Below, piece after piece: positions 16,734 through 25,646 of a DNA stretch of 54,032 nucleotides. The notes under the pieces are model-generated. The model saw only the letters and a program-made list of their open reading frames with translations. It did no database searches and was not told the origin of the DNA. Position numbers and translations under genes: made by a program. Origin of the DNA: Chthoniobacterales bacterium. GTDB taxonomy: Bacteria > Verrucomicrobiota > Verrucomicrobiia > Chthoniobacterales > UBA10450. Numbering within the stretch: the first letter of the stretch is position 1; every line of letters starts with the position of its first letter. The DNA lies in the NCBI GenBank assembly GCA_013821455.1, contig JACDGS010000028.1, positions 1 through 54,032 on the forward strand, read 5' to 3'.

Positions 16734-16826
16734 CCTTCCATCATCGGTGACGTAAAAACTTCGGTCAACCGTCGCGCCGGGCCTCCTCATCTTGCGCCGC
16801 GAAACGCACCATCGTAGCCTCGCCTC

Positions 16827-17828
16827 ATGGAGGACCGCTTCGGCCATCGCATCTCGTATTTACGCGTCTCCATCACCGACCGCTGCAATGAGCGCTGCAC
16901 TTACTGCATGCCGCAGGAACTTCAGGAATGGCTCCCGCGACACGACATCCTCACCTTCGAGGAAACGCTCCGCCTCATCCGCATCGCGACTGATCTCGGC
17001 GTAACGAAGATCCGCCTCACCGGCGGCGAGCCGCTCACCCGGCGCGACGTGATCCAGCTCTTCCGCCAGCTTCCCAGCCTAACGAGACTCCGCGACATCG
17101 GTCTTTCCACCAACGCCACTTTGCTCACGCGCGAAGTCGAGCCCGGCCTAACGATGGCCCAAGCCGTGCGCCGTTGCGGTTTTCGTTCCGTTAACATTTC
17201 CCTCGATACCCTTGACCGCGCGGAGTACGCGAAAATCACTGGCCGCGATTTGCTGCCCGCAGCGCTCGCGGGGATCGACGCCGCCATTGCCGCGGGTTTT
17301 CCGCAGGTCAAAATCAACTGTGTCCTCATGCGCGGGCGCAACGCTTCTGGCCTAACGAAGCTGGTCGATTTTGCAGCGGAGCGGAATCTTCTCCTGCGCT
17401 TCATCGAGCTGATGCCCGTGAGCACCACCGATGTCCTGACCGAAGAAAATTTCCTGCCTGTGGCCGAAGCGCGACGCACTATCGAAGCGAAATTTGGCAG
17501 CCTCATTCCGCAACCGGAGTTCAAGACCAACGGCCCGGCGATCTACTACCAACTGCCGGGACGCTCGCAACGCATCGGCTTCATCGGCGCCATGACCAAC
17601 CTGCACTTCTGCGAGAGCTGCAATAAACTCCGGCTCACTTGTGACGGAAAACTGCGCCCGTGTCTCGGCAGTTATCTCGAGTTTGACATCATGAAGCCGC
17701 TCCGCGCCAACGCGAGCGACGACGAGCTGCGGCAATTCTTCCTCGACGTCGTCGAGCGCAAACCGGAGCAGCACGACTTCCGCACGACCTACAAACCCGA
17801 CCGCAAAATGGTCGCGATCGGTGGCTGA
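16827..17828 (+). CDS. moaA: GTP 3',8-cyclase MoaA
   Basis: MoaA is the radical-SAM enzyme that starts molybdopterin synthesis from GTP. The 333-residue protein has Cys20, Cys24 and Cys27 in DRCNERCTYCMPQ for the SAM cluster, KIRLTGGEPLTRRD, and the C-terminal cluster cysteines in CESCNKLRLTCDGKLRPCLGS. It ends in GG, the di-glycine end needed for MoaA activity. It heads moaA-moaC-mog; the gaps between these genes hold palindromes. Three 9-mers lie within the gene. Confidence 0.97.
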   Translation: MEDRFGHRISYLRVSITDRCNERCTYCMPQELQEWLPRHDILTFEETLRLIRIATDLGVTKIRLTGGEPLTRRDVIQLFRQLPSLTRLRDIGLSTNATLLTREVEPGLTMAQAVRRCGFRSVNISLDTLDRAEYAKITGRDLLPAALAGIDAAIAAGFPQVKINCVLMRGRNASGLTKLVDFAAERNLLLRFIELMPVSTTDVLTEENFLPVAEARRTIEAKFGSLIPQPEFKTNGPAIYYQLPGRSQRIGFIGAMTNLHFCESCNKLRLTCDGKLRPCLGSYLEFDIMKPLRANASDDELRQFFLDVVERKPEQHDFRTTYKPDRKMVAIGG

Positions 17829-17833
17829 GAATG

Positions 17834-17904
17834 ATCCACAGATTTCACAGAAAGGTCGAAGACACCTTGCTTCTAATCTGTGTTCCTCTGTGAAATCTGT
17901 GGAT
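17834..17904. repeat. Inverted repeat between moaA and moaC
   Basis: The arms ATCCACAGATTTCACAG and CTGTGAAATCTGTGGAT are near-perfect complements with a loop of about 37 bases. It lies 5 bases after the moaA stop and could act as an attenuator or terminator, or be a dispersed repeat. Confidence 0.8.
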
Positions 17905-17927
17905 AAGTCTGCTTCCTTGCCTAACGA

Positions 17928-18392
17928 ATGCCGCAACTGACACATATCGCGAGCGACGGCAGCGCAAAGATGGTCGATGTCTCGGCCAAACCGGTCAGCC
18001 GGCGCGAGGCCGTGGCTAGCGGACGGATTGAGTTACAGGCAGCGACCCTCGACTTAATCGCGTCGGATCGTATCGCCAAAGGCAACGTCTTCGCGACCGC
18101 GCGACTCGCCGGGATTCAGGCGGCGAAACAGACTGCGCAGCTCATCCCGCTCTGTCACACGCTGGGCTTGAGTCATGTCGAGATTGGCCTAACGAGTAAA
18201 GGACTTGGTGTAACTGCCACCTGCACCGCGCGCACGACCGCGCAGACCGGCGTGGAAATGGAAGCGCTCACCGGCGTCGCGGTGGCTTTGCTTACGATCT
18301 ACGACATGTGCAAAGCCGTCGATAAGCAGATGCGGATTGGCGAGATACACTTGGTTTCCAAGACGAAAAAGAGACAGGATTTACAGGATTAA
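17928..18392 (+). CDS. moaC: Cyclic pyranopterin monophosphate synthase MoaC
   Basis: The 154-residue enzyme works after MoaA. Family motifs are DGSAKMVDVSAKPVSRREAVA, AAKQTAQLIPLCHTLGLSHV, TGVEMEALTGVAVALLTIYDMCKAVDK and the LVSKTKK end. The catalytic Lys and Asp of the DMCKAVDK block are present. The last few residues (RQDLQD) and the stop lie in an inverted repeat, so the natural C-terminus may have been slightly extended. Confidence 0.96.
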   Translation: MPQLTHIASDGSAKMVDVSAKPVSRREAVASGRIELQAATLDLIASDRIAKGNVFATARLAGIQAAKQTAQLIPLCHTLGLSHVEIGLTSKGLGVTATCTARTTAQTGVEMEALTGVAVALLTIYDMCKAVDKQMRIGEIHLVSKTKKRQDLQD

Positions 18393-18466
18393 CAGGATGG
18401 GGAGAGAAGCTCTGCCAAATCCCTTCCTCTTTGCTTCAATCCAGTAAATCCTGTTAATCCTGTCTC
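18371..18466. repeat. Inverted repeat overlapping the moaC 3' end
   Basis: The arms GACAGGATTTACAGGATTAA(CAGGAT) and ATCC(A)GTAAATCCTGTTAATCCTGTC pair with a loop of about 40 bases. The left arm is read as the last codons of moaC; the right arm ends 5 bases before the mog ATG. The structure could influence mog translation. Confidence 0.8.
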
Positions 18467-18470
18467 AAAA

Positions 18471-18953
18471 ATGCAAATAACCGTTGGCATCGTTACCATT
18501 TCCGACCGTGCGAACGCCGGCGTTTACGACGATCTCGGCGGTCCGGCGTTGCAAGAAGCCGCCGCCAAAAATGGCTGGCAAGTCCTGAGCGAAGCCATCG
18601 TCCCCGACGACATTACCCGCATCCAGGAAACCATCCGCGCCTTCGCCGCCCAGGGCTGCGGCCTTATTCTTACTACCGGTGGCACCGGCATCGCGCCGCG
18701 CGACGTCACTCCCGAAGCTATCCGTGGATTGATGCGGATAGAGCTGCCAGGTTTCGGCGAAGTCATGCGCGCGGAGTCGATGAAGATCACGCCTAACGCG
18801 ATCCTGTCGCGCAACCTCGCCGCGCTCGTAGAGCAATCACTGGTCATCGCGCTACCGGGCAAACCGAGCGGCGCGGTCGAATGTCTCGGCTTCGTCACCG
18901 GGGCTATCCCGCACGGTGTCGCTCTGGCGCAACGCCTGCCGACTTCTTGTTAG
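18471..18953 (+). CDS. mog: Molybdopterin adenylyltransferase (MogA/MoaB family)
   Basis: The 160-residue protein adenylylates molybdopterin before molybdate insertion. Motifs: VGIVTISDRANAGVYDDLGG, LILTTGGTGIAPRDVTPEA (the GTG-x-P/R-D signature) and VIALPGKPSGAVECLGFV. The MogA/MoaB split cannot be settled by eye; the Asp-rich and LPGKP blocks fit either. It completes the moaA-moaC-mog unit. Confidence 0.93.
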   Translation: MQITVGIVTISDRANAGVYDDLGGPALQEAAAKNGWQVLSEAIVPDDITRIQETIRAFAAQGCGLILTTGGTGIAPRDVTPEAIRGLMRIELPGFGEVMRAESMKITPNAILSRNLAALVEQSLVIALPGKPSGAVECLGFVTGAIPHGVALAQRLPTSC

Positions 18954-19010
18954 AAGCAATTTTTTTGAATCCAAAGGGCTTCCCCGTCGCATCCCAATCG
19001 AGATAATGCC

Positions 19011-19658
19011 ATGAAAACAAAAACTCTTTTCCCTACTCTTGTCCTTACACTTCTCTTCGCTGGTTGCGACTGGCACCACGTTCGCGGTAACGGGGAGACT
19101 AAGACCGAGACGCGCCCGGTCTCTGCTTTCACCCAGATCGAGGCGTCCGGTTACTATGAGTTGGAGTGGAGTCCCGGAAACCCTTCCCTAAGTATCACGA
19201 CGGACGAGAACCTGCTTTCTCATATCAGCACCAGCGTCCAGGGTAGCCAGCTTAAGATAGATATCGATGGACCGATCGCGCCCTCGCACGGCATCACAAT
19301 CATCGTCTCAAGTCCGTCGCTGACTACGGCAGAACTCAGCGGAGCGGTGGACTTCACGGCCAAGCCGATCAACGGCGCGAAGTTTAGCCTGGAAACAAGC
19401 GGCGCCGCCAAGGTAAACCTGGGCGGTAAGGTAAGTCGCCTGCTCGCCAATCTCACCGGCGCATGCAAGCTGGAAGCGGCAGATTTATCCACGGATGACG
19501 TCGAGTTATCCGTCACGGGCGCGGGGAGAGCAGATGTAACTGTGGCTAACTCACTGCGCGCTGCGATAACGGGCGCGGGCAAAGTTACCTACGGTGGAAA
19601 TCCCAAGACAGTCGATCGAAATGTCATGGGCGCGGGCAAGATCGAGCCGCGCGATTAG
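19011..19658 (+). CDS. Lipoprotein with GIN (DUF2807) domain
   Basis: The 215-residue protein has a lipoprotein signal (MKTKTLFPTLVLTLLFAGCD, Cys near residue 19). The rest is a repeating right-handed strand pattern typical of DUF2807: IEASGYYELEWSPGNPSLSI, then ELSGAVDF, LETSGAAKVNLGG, LTGACKLEAADLS and VTGAGRADVTV. These are cell-surface or periplasmic proteins of unknown role. From here codon choice shifts toward A/T-ending codons (CTT, ACT, TCT) relative to the genes upstream. Confidence 0.85.
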   Translation: MKTKTLFPTLVLTLLFAGCDWHHVRGNGETKTETRPVSAFTQIEASGYYELEWSPGNPSLSITTDENLLSHISTSVQGSQLKIDIDGPIAPSHGITIIVSSPSLTTAELSGAVDFTAKPINGAKFSLETSGAAKVNLGGKVSRLLANLTGACKLEAADLSTDDVELSVTGAGRADVTVANSLRAAITGAGKVTYGGNPKTVDRNVMGAGKIEPRD

Positions 19659-19782
19659 CACCTGCGAGCAGTTGGACATCTGGGAGTTAGTTAGCAGGAC
19701 GCCTTTAACGTTGCGTTTAGGAGATAGGCGCGACTAGGCTACCTGAGTCTGCCCGCAGTGGCGGAGAGTGCCGAGCCTACTT

Positions 19783-20502
19783 ATGCAACCCGCGCCAGTG
19801 TTCCGGCTTTTTGGCCCGGCGCATCTCGTAGTCATCCTTCTCACGATCGCGCTTCCTGTAGGTTTGGGTATTGCCGTTCGCCTAACGAGATCTCGGCGCG
19901 TCGATCGTGCGGTGGCGACCTGTCTCTCTCTGCTCCTTGTTATCAACTACTGCGGTTACGCGATCTATCTCATGCAGCGCCAGCAAATGGTCTGGCAACA
20001 GGCGCTGCCTTTTCAGCTTTGCGATTGGGCGATGGTTACAGTTATCGTCGCGCTCCTTACTCGTCGCCACAGTTGGACCGAGGTTTCTTACTTCTGGGGA
20101 ATAGGCGGGACCTTCCAGGCTATTCTCACTCCTAACTTACAAGTCGGCTTTCCTGATATTCGCTTTCTCAGTTTCTTTATCGGTCACTGCGGAATCGTGG
20201 CGGGCGTTATCTATCTTCTCGTGGCGCGACGTTTTCGGCCATCGTTAGGTTCCATCTGGCGCACGCTCGCCTGGTCGGAGCTTTATCTTATCGCCACGCT
20301 GCTGGTGGATCGCCTAACGAATGTTAATTACGGCTTCCTTCTGCACAAACCGCAAGCTGCCTCTATCCTGGATTGGCTCTCTAATGTTCATTGGCTCTAT
20401 CTGGTGGAACTCAATGGCCTGGCCTTACTTTTCTTCGCGCTCCTTTATCTCCCCTTCGCGATGGGGGACGTGCGCGGTCTCGCTAGACAGCCGAAGAGCT
20501 AG
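19783..20502 (+). CDS. YwaF-like (TIGR02206) integral membrane protein
   Basis: The 239-residue protein has about six or seven hydrophobic helices and the family opening FRLFGPAHL, followed by QALPFQLCDWAMVTVIVALL, YFWGIGGTFQAILTPNL and NVNYGFLLHKPQAASILDWL. Function of the family is unknown. An in-frame GTG at 19768 is an alternative start. The stop codon overlaps the stop of the convergent patatin gene. It contains two 9-mers (19880, 20312), which the following genes lack. Confidence 0.85.
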   Translation: MQPAPVFRLFGPAHLVVILLTIALPVGLGIAVRLTRSRRVDRAVATCLSLLLVINYCGYAIYLMQRQQMVWQQALPFQLCDWAMVTVIVALLTRRHSWTEVSYFWGIGGTFQAILTPNLQVGFPDIRFLSFFIGHCGIVAGVIYLLVARRFRPSLGSIWRTLAWSELYLIATLLVDRLTNVNYGFLLHKPQAASILDWLSNVHWLYLVELNGLALLFFALLYLPFAMGDVRGLARQPKS

Positions 20503-22664
20503 GGAGTCTTACCACCAAGAGAAGCAACGATCTGCTCCCGCATCGCCTTATTCCAAGTCTGGACATTAGTAGTCTTGGAAGCGCCGCGATCGTATAACTC
20601 CTCCTGCATGGAGCGGGCCGCGCCGTTGGAAAGCATCCAGCCAAGTGGCAAAGGAACCGGGGCCGGCGCGAGCGAGAAGAAGTAAACCTGAGTCTTATCG
20701 CTCGCGGAATCCTTGCGACTTAGCTTCTCGTAGAAGGTCTTCTGCGCTTCGCCGATCTCGCGCTGCGCGTAGATACCCCGAGCGTCGCGGGTGGAAAGCA
20801 GGGCGAAAACGGGCGCCAGCGCATCCTCGAGGAATTGGCCTGGCTTATTATGCGCCGAGTCTCGCTTCGTTGTCGGGGCCTTATCGGATTGGTCCTTGGC
20901 CGCTGCGACCGTGCGCGTACCGGCGCCCGCGCCGCGCGGATCGTTGCTAATCATGATGAGTTTTGGAATGACATCTTCCATCTGACTATCCGGCGCAGTT
21001 ATCTCTCGATTAACCTGGCGCAGGATATCCAGCGCCGTGGTCGCGCCGGAGTTTTCGAAGTAACCACCATCAACCACATGACTGCCATCACGAGCGAAGC
21101 GTCCGGCCGGACTGACGTAAGTAAACCTGGCGCTAAGATGCGCAGCCGTACTTAATGGTAGGTCCAGGTTTGACTCATACTTACTCGCGCCTTCTTCCGC
21201 CGCGAGATAGTCGGAGTTAATAGCCATATTAGAGACGATAACGCGGTTGCCAGTCTCGACTGAGGTGCCATTTAGCAGAAGCGCCGGCACATAGGAGTTA
21301 GGATCATTCCATAGGTCGAGAAGTGGCTCGGCGAACCTGTTGTTATGAGTAGCATGGCGCCAGGACTGCTCCCAACTCTGCTCCAGCCAGCGACCTCGAT
21401 CGAGGTAGGGAAATGGCCAGGGAATAAAGCGCTGGAGGAAATCAGGATAAAGCATCGCTGCTATCGCGGGGGATAGGAAATCCTGCCCTAACATAGTCTG
21501 AGCGGTCTCAGCCATCTTTCCTGGGGGCGGTGGACTGGCGACGAGGGCGGCAAAGACCGCGCCTCCGACGCTGCCTCCCGAGACACCACTTATGACAAAG
21601 ACATGATCGGCAAAGGACGGCTCTGCATCCTGCAAGGACCCAAGCACACTCGCTGTCCAATAAGCCGCACGAATCCCGCCGCCTTCCGAAGCGACAATGA
21701 ACAAAGGCTGCACCGTGCGCCCGGGATATTTCTGGTTGATCCGCATGTGCCAGTCGCGGAGCGCAGTCGCGATATCCTTGGCTGGAGTAGGATTTCCCCG
21801 CGCGATGGTGCGGACCTCATGATTATCATTATTAAAGCTGCAAAGAACTATCCAAAGGGCGAGGAAAGTAAGAACAGGGAGATGATGCCGGCTGCCGAAA
21901 TAGATCAGCGCGCTACCCCAAAAAGCCCACGAGGCCGCGGCGAACATGAGGATGGCTCCTGTGCCCAGGCTACCTGCGCAGCGGACCGGATTTAGGGTGA
22001 AGAGAAGTAGCAATAAGAGTGAGAGAAATGCCATCGTACCCAGGACGAAGTGACTGGTGCGTTCCATTTCGCCCAGCTCGGAGGGTATCGTTTGCGGCGG
22101 AGTAAGAGCTAGGTGGCTCCGTTTCAGAATAGAGCGTCGCAAAACAAACAGAATCCACAGAACAAAGCCGCCCGCGATCGCGCATATCCCTCCATAGAGT
22201 AAGGTTGGCGGAGGGTTAGCCTCATAAGTGCCGCGTGCGCGCAAGAGACTTATCCCTACGAGCCACGCTGGCGCGGCTCCCAGGATGCGCGGGACATTGC
22301 GTTGCGACCAGTTATGCAGCCCTAGCCACCAGCCTTCGCGGTCAGGATGCCAGTCCTCGGAAGTCGCAAAGTCGAAATACAGAAGGACACGCGCAGTGTA
22401 CCAACTAACAAGGCACCATATCAGTAAGCCAATCCAAAAGGCCGAGAAGCGAGCAACATTGGTCGCGCCCGTAAGACTGCCCGCCTCGGCGAGAGCGCGC
22501 AGCACTTCCGTCCCTTGATCGACGCAGAGAAAGATAGCTCCACCGATGAGCGCGACGATAAAACTAAAGCGGCATGGCTTTAGTTGGTGATAGAGATCCT
22601 GCAGGTGCCAAAGGAAGACGGTGAACTTATTGCCGGTTCGTTTCATTTTAATTGAAGGATCCAT
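20499..22664 (-). CDS. Membrane-anchored patatin-like phospholipase
   Basis: The 721-residue protein combines an N-terminal half with about seven or eight membrane helices (residues 33-275) and a C-terminal patatin domain. The patatin parts are present: oxyanion loop SEGGGIRAAYW (about 327-336), nucleophile GVSGGS (Ser362) and DGGY with the catalytic Asp (about 532). It is therefore predicted to be an acyl hydrolase held at the inner membrane. Codon use includes CTA, TTA and AGT, unlike the flanks, and no exact 9-mer is present. The specific function is not recognised. Neighbours are a wall-hydrolase-like fusion and an unknown membrane protein. Confidence 0.85.
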   Translation of the reverse strand: MDPSIKMKRTGNKFTVFLWHLQDLYHQLKPCRFSFIVALIGGAIFLCVDQGTEVLRALAEAGSLTGATNVARFSAFWIGLLIWCLVSWYTARVLLYFDFATSEDWHPDREGWWLGLHNWSQRNVPRILGAAPAWLVGISLLRARGTYEANPPPTLLYGGICAIAGGFVLWILFVLRRSILKRSHLALTPPQTIPSELGEMERTSHFVLGTMAFLSLLLLLLFTLNPVRCAGSLGTGAILMFAAASWAFWGSALIYFGSRHHLPVLTFLALWIVLCSFNNDNHEVRTIARGNPTPAKDIATALRDWHMRINQKYPGRTVQPLFIVASEGGGIRAAYWTASVLGSLQDAEPSFADHVFVISGVSGGSVGGAVFAALVASPPPPGKMAETAQTMLGQDFLSPAIAAMLYPDFLQRFIPWPFPYLDRGRWLEQSWEQSWRHATHNNRFAEPLLDLWNDPNSYVPALLLNGTSVETGNRVIVSNMAINSDYLAAEEGASKYESNLDLPLSTAAHLSARFTYVSPAGRFARDGSHVVDGGYFENSGATTALDILRQVNREITAPDSQMEDVIPKLIMISNDPRGAGAGTRTVAAAKDQSDKAPTTKRDSAHNKPGQFLEDALAPVFALLSTRDARGIYAQREIGEAQKTFYEKLSRKDSASDKTQVYFFSLAPAPVPLPLGWMLSNGAARSMQEELYDRGASKTTNVQTWNKAMREQIVASLGGKTP

Positions 22665-22747
22665 ATCCTGGAAACGCGCATCACCTTAAAGCTCACAGCA
22701 ACCAGAGCTCCGACGGTTCGTAAGGCGTTATTCTTAGCTTGTTAGAT

Positions 22748-24208
22748 CTAACTCTGATTACAAAAGCTTTTAAAGAGCGCACGACCTAGGCTCTCGACCT
22801 CGGCCGCACTCCTTTGCGAGCGAATCGCGCCTGGCGGAACATCACTCGACCCTACAAACACGATATGCATCACTCCCTTTCCCATCTCATGGATATCTCT
22901 ATCATTGAAACCACCATTGCTGGGGTTTGATGGGATAGCTAGTGAATCAGCCATCTTGATCGAGCCTTCACCCAACGCGTTCGGTGGCCCTTTATCGGCG
23001 TAAACGAAGACTGCGCTCTGCTTACCCCAGAACGCAATCCCTATGTCGCCAAGACGAAGCCCTACCCCGCCGAAATCCGGAATCCCGGGAAGTTTCATGA
23101 GACCTTCTCTACGCGCCTCCCCAGCGTCTAGCGGTATGACTCCGAACGAATCTTTTCGCGCATCCAGACTGCTATTATCTGCATGTCTCAAACTGGTCTT
23201 ACCCTGATGGTCCGGATCGCTCGCGTTCGAACTGCCATCGCTATCGATAGCGAACTTACACTCATAGATGGCTGCGGTGCTCACTCCAGGCAGCGGCATC
23301 TTTAGCAGGTTGTGGAAGAGGCAAAAACTCCCTGCCATGATTCCTTTGTAAGAGTCAAATTGGGGCATCGCTCCTGCCTTCGCCCATGGAATCCCGGCCG
23401 CGGCACTGAGGATATCCCAAGCATAATCGGGCAGGCGCTTTGGTAAACCGCTTGGGACTAAATGTAGTTGTTTTAAGTCAGCCGTGTCATCGCTATGTGG
23501 ATCGATCGCATCGTCCGGAAAAACCGGAAGCGGCACGTTACCCTTCCCGATGCGCATACTTAGGAAATGGGCGAGCAAGGCTCCCATCCAGAGCAGACGG
23601 GGTTTCATCCACTGCGCCTCCTTCAATGAGCCGAGGTCACCGAACTCGATCAGAAATTCCGCATCGGTCGTGATGGTAAATTTGAATCCGTAATAACCAG
23701 ACTCATCCGCTGTGAAGTTATCGGGCATGAATCGAAAGGGGAAGAAGGTCCCATAAAGTTTCTTCCACTCTAAGGCGGCCGGCTGATCACTTAGTCCCTT
23801 ATAACCCACGGAAGCGCCGCTCTCTCCGGTATCTGGGTCATCAAAATGAAGGAAGACGGCCACCTTTACCCGGAAGCGTTCGTTCCTGCGCTCCGGCCGT
23901 TTTAGGCTCGCGTCCTCGCGAATGGTGCAAACTCCCGCCGCGCGCAGAATCCGCGTGGCTTCGTTAGCAACCACGGGAGTCCATTCTATTTCCCTACCCA
24001 AAGGTCCTTCTCCACCTGTCTTATCGTCGGGAGTATTCTCGTGGCCAGCCTGGATAAACACATCCCCGTCGAAACCGTCCTCCGGCGTGGGATTCACCGG
24101 CGGTGTTACAACGAGACTGACTTTCTTCTTTCTCCGAGGCTTACTCTTGGTTAGTGCCTTGCTCTTCGCCGGGGCCTTGCTTTTTGTCGTCTTTCGTTTC
24201 GTAACCAT
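22748..24208 (-). CDS. Fusion of Amidase_3-like and GH75 chitosanase-like domains
   Basis: From the ATG at 24208 the product is 486 residues. A Lys/Arg-rich N-terminus (about 1-30) has no signal peptide. Residues about 47-220 fit a zinc amidase: IQAGHEN (His56), REIEWTPVVANEA (Glu73), VAVFLHFDD (His121) and FLIEFGDLGSLKEAQWM (Glu188). Residues about 310-480 fit GH75: KFAIDSDGSS, SFGVIPLD, GIAFWGKQ, VYADKGPPNALGEGS with the paired Asp405 and Glu414, and HIVFVGSS. Both active sites look complete. Two carbohydrate or wall hydrolases on one chain without an export signal is odd. A TTG at 24247 behind AGGAG is an alternative start. Confidence 0.72.
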   Translation of the reverse strand: MVTKRKTTKSKAPAKSKALTKSKPRRKKKVSLVVTPPVNPTPEDGFDGDVFIQAGHENTPDDKTGGEGPLGREIEWTPVVANEATRILRAAGVCTIREDASLKRPERRNERFRVKVAVFLHFDDPDTGESGASVGYKGLSDQPAALEWKKLYGTFFPFRFMPDNFTADESGYYGFKFTITTDAEFLIEFGDLGSLKEAQWMKPRLLWMGALLAHFLSMRIGKGNVPLPVFPDDAIDPHSDDTADLKQLHLVPSGLPKRLPDYAWDILSAAAGIPWAKAGAMPQFDSYKGIMAGSFCLFHNLLKMPLPGVSTAAIYECKFAIDSDGSSNASDPDHQGKTSLRHADNSSLDARKDSFGVIPLDAGEARREGLMKLPGIPDFGGVGLRLGDIGIAFWGKQSAVFVYADKGPPNALGEGSIKMADSLAIPSNPSNGGFNDRDIHEMGKGVMHIVFVGSSDVPPGAIRSQRSAAEVESLGRALFKSFCNQS

Positions 24209-24305
24209 AAGAAGGGTTGCTTTATTATTCGTGTATCTTTCTGACAAGGTCTCCTACTACGAGATATCGTCGCGTCGGCTCAAGTTATAGGACATGTTCT
24301 AACTG

Positions 24306-25625
24306 TTAGGCGTTCCGGTCGATCGGCACCTGGGCTAGGGAAAGCGAGCTCTGCGGACGACGCTCGATCAGGGTAGCGACTGCGGGGCGAAGGTTCATCA
24401 GGTTCTTGAGCAGATTAAACCAAAACGGCGCACCAAGAGTAAGAAGCGCCGCGGTAATTAAAGTACCCGTAAGATGATCAAAAAGATGCAGGCGACGCGG
24501 ATGACCCCAACGACCGAGGAAGGACTCGGGCACCAAGTCAAAGCCCGCGTCCGCGAGCCTCTGTTGTAAGTGGTCGACGTTTTGCTGTTGTTGCTTAAAC
24601 AATTCCGCTGCGTCGTTAGGTGCGCGGCTGCCGCTCAGGATAGGCTGAGCATCTGTGACCGAGGCGGGAGCTGACTTTACCAAGGCAGCGACCATCACAG
24701 GTTGGGTGCGAAGCTGACGCAGGATGTTGATCGTATCCAACTGCAGGAGGAGCGCGATAACGACAGAAAAGAAAATAGTTATTCCGCGCACATGAATCTG
24801 GAACCATTGTTCGGCGCGATCCTGAGCGCTGCCGAACCAGCGTTGGAATCTGTCGTAGGCCTGAGTCGTCGCGCCTTCTACCGCCAACCCAAAGTTAGCT
24901 AGAGAATCGAGCACCGCTTTTTTCTGCTCGGGGGTAGCGAAGAGGTCCGCGACATTGGCAACCGCTTGCAACTTACTTTTTGCTTCTTGCGCCGTCTGAT
25001 CGGGAACGGCTAGCGCGCGCAGAAGATCGCTCGCCTTTTCCGGTAGGATAGCCGGGATTTTATGAAGAGTCGCTTCCGTAGGCGTAAGATGACTTATATC
25101 GTGTAGGATACGGTAAACCTCGCCAGGCCTGATCGCGGTCGCTAACTTCATGCTTTCGTTGCGACTGAGAAAGCTCCAGGCTTGTGTCGAGATAAGTGCC
25201 ACTTTGTCCGGCATCTTGCCTGCAGGAACGAGCGCCTTAGCCGCAGCGACGTTAGTCTCAGCCGTAGTTATATCGGCGGTCTTATCTCCAGCTTTTGCGA
25301 GAAACGTAGTCGCGATAAGCTGCTTTTCCGCACTGATAACTGCCGCCAGATGTGAGCCCTGAGCTGGTATGACCGGTGAGCGATCCTTCGGTGCGAAGAG
25401 CGAGTCGCTTAGTATCGGATCACTTAGAATCTGAGCGGCCAGCGCATGGGCGTATTCTCCGAGCGTTGGGTCGATAGTTTGAAAGGTGAGTGAGAGCGCA
25501 TTCGCGAGGTTCTTACCGCGCAGGGCGAGGGCGGAGGAGGTCATCTGCACCAGGGTGGTGATGAGCAGGCTCACCACGGTCATGATGACCGCGAAGGCGA
25601 TGACGGTATCGAGGGTTTGGAGCAT
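24306..25625 (-). CDS. Unknown membrane protein of the patatin/amidase cassette
   Basis: The 439-residue protein is not recognised. It has one N-terminal helix (TVIAFAVIMTVVSLLITTLV, about residues 7-26), a long Ala-rich soluble region (about 40-275) that includes a coiled-coil-like stretch, a second helix (ITIFFSVVIALLLQLDTI, about 280-297), a linker with NVDHLQQRLADAGFDLVPES, and a third hydrophobic stretch (LITAALLTLGAPFWFNLL, about 385-402). It shares strand, spacing and codon style with the two genes after it, so it is likely part of the same unit. It has only an 8/9 copy of the 9-mer (24613). Confidence 0.75.
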   Translation of the reverse strand: MLQTLDTVIAFAVIMTVVSLLITTLVQMTSSALALRGKNLANALSLTFQTIDPTLGEYAHALAAQILSDPILSDSLFAPKDRSPVIPAQGSHLAAVISAEKQLIATTFLAKAGDKTADITTAETNVAAAKALVPAGKMPDKVALISTQAWSFLSRNESMKLATAIRPGEVYRILHDISHLTPTEATLHKIPAILPEKASDLLRALAVPDQTAQEAKSKLQAVANVADLFATPEQKKAVLDSLANFGLAVEGATTQAYDRFQRWFGSAQDRAEQWFQIHVRGITIFFSVVIALLLQLDTINILRQLRTQPVMVAALVKSAPASVTDAQPILSGSRAPNDAAELFKQQQQNVDHLQQRLADAGFDLVPESFLGRWGHPRRLHLFDHLTGTLITAALLTLGAPFWFNLLKNLMNLRPAVATLIERRPQSSLSLAQVPIDRNA

Positions 25626-25646
25626 CGGTTATGAGAGATCGCGAGA

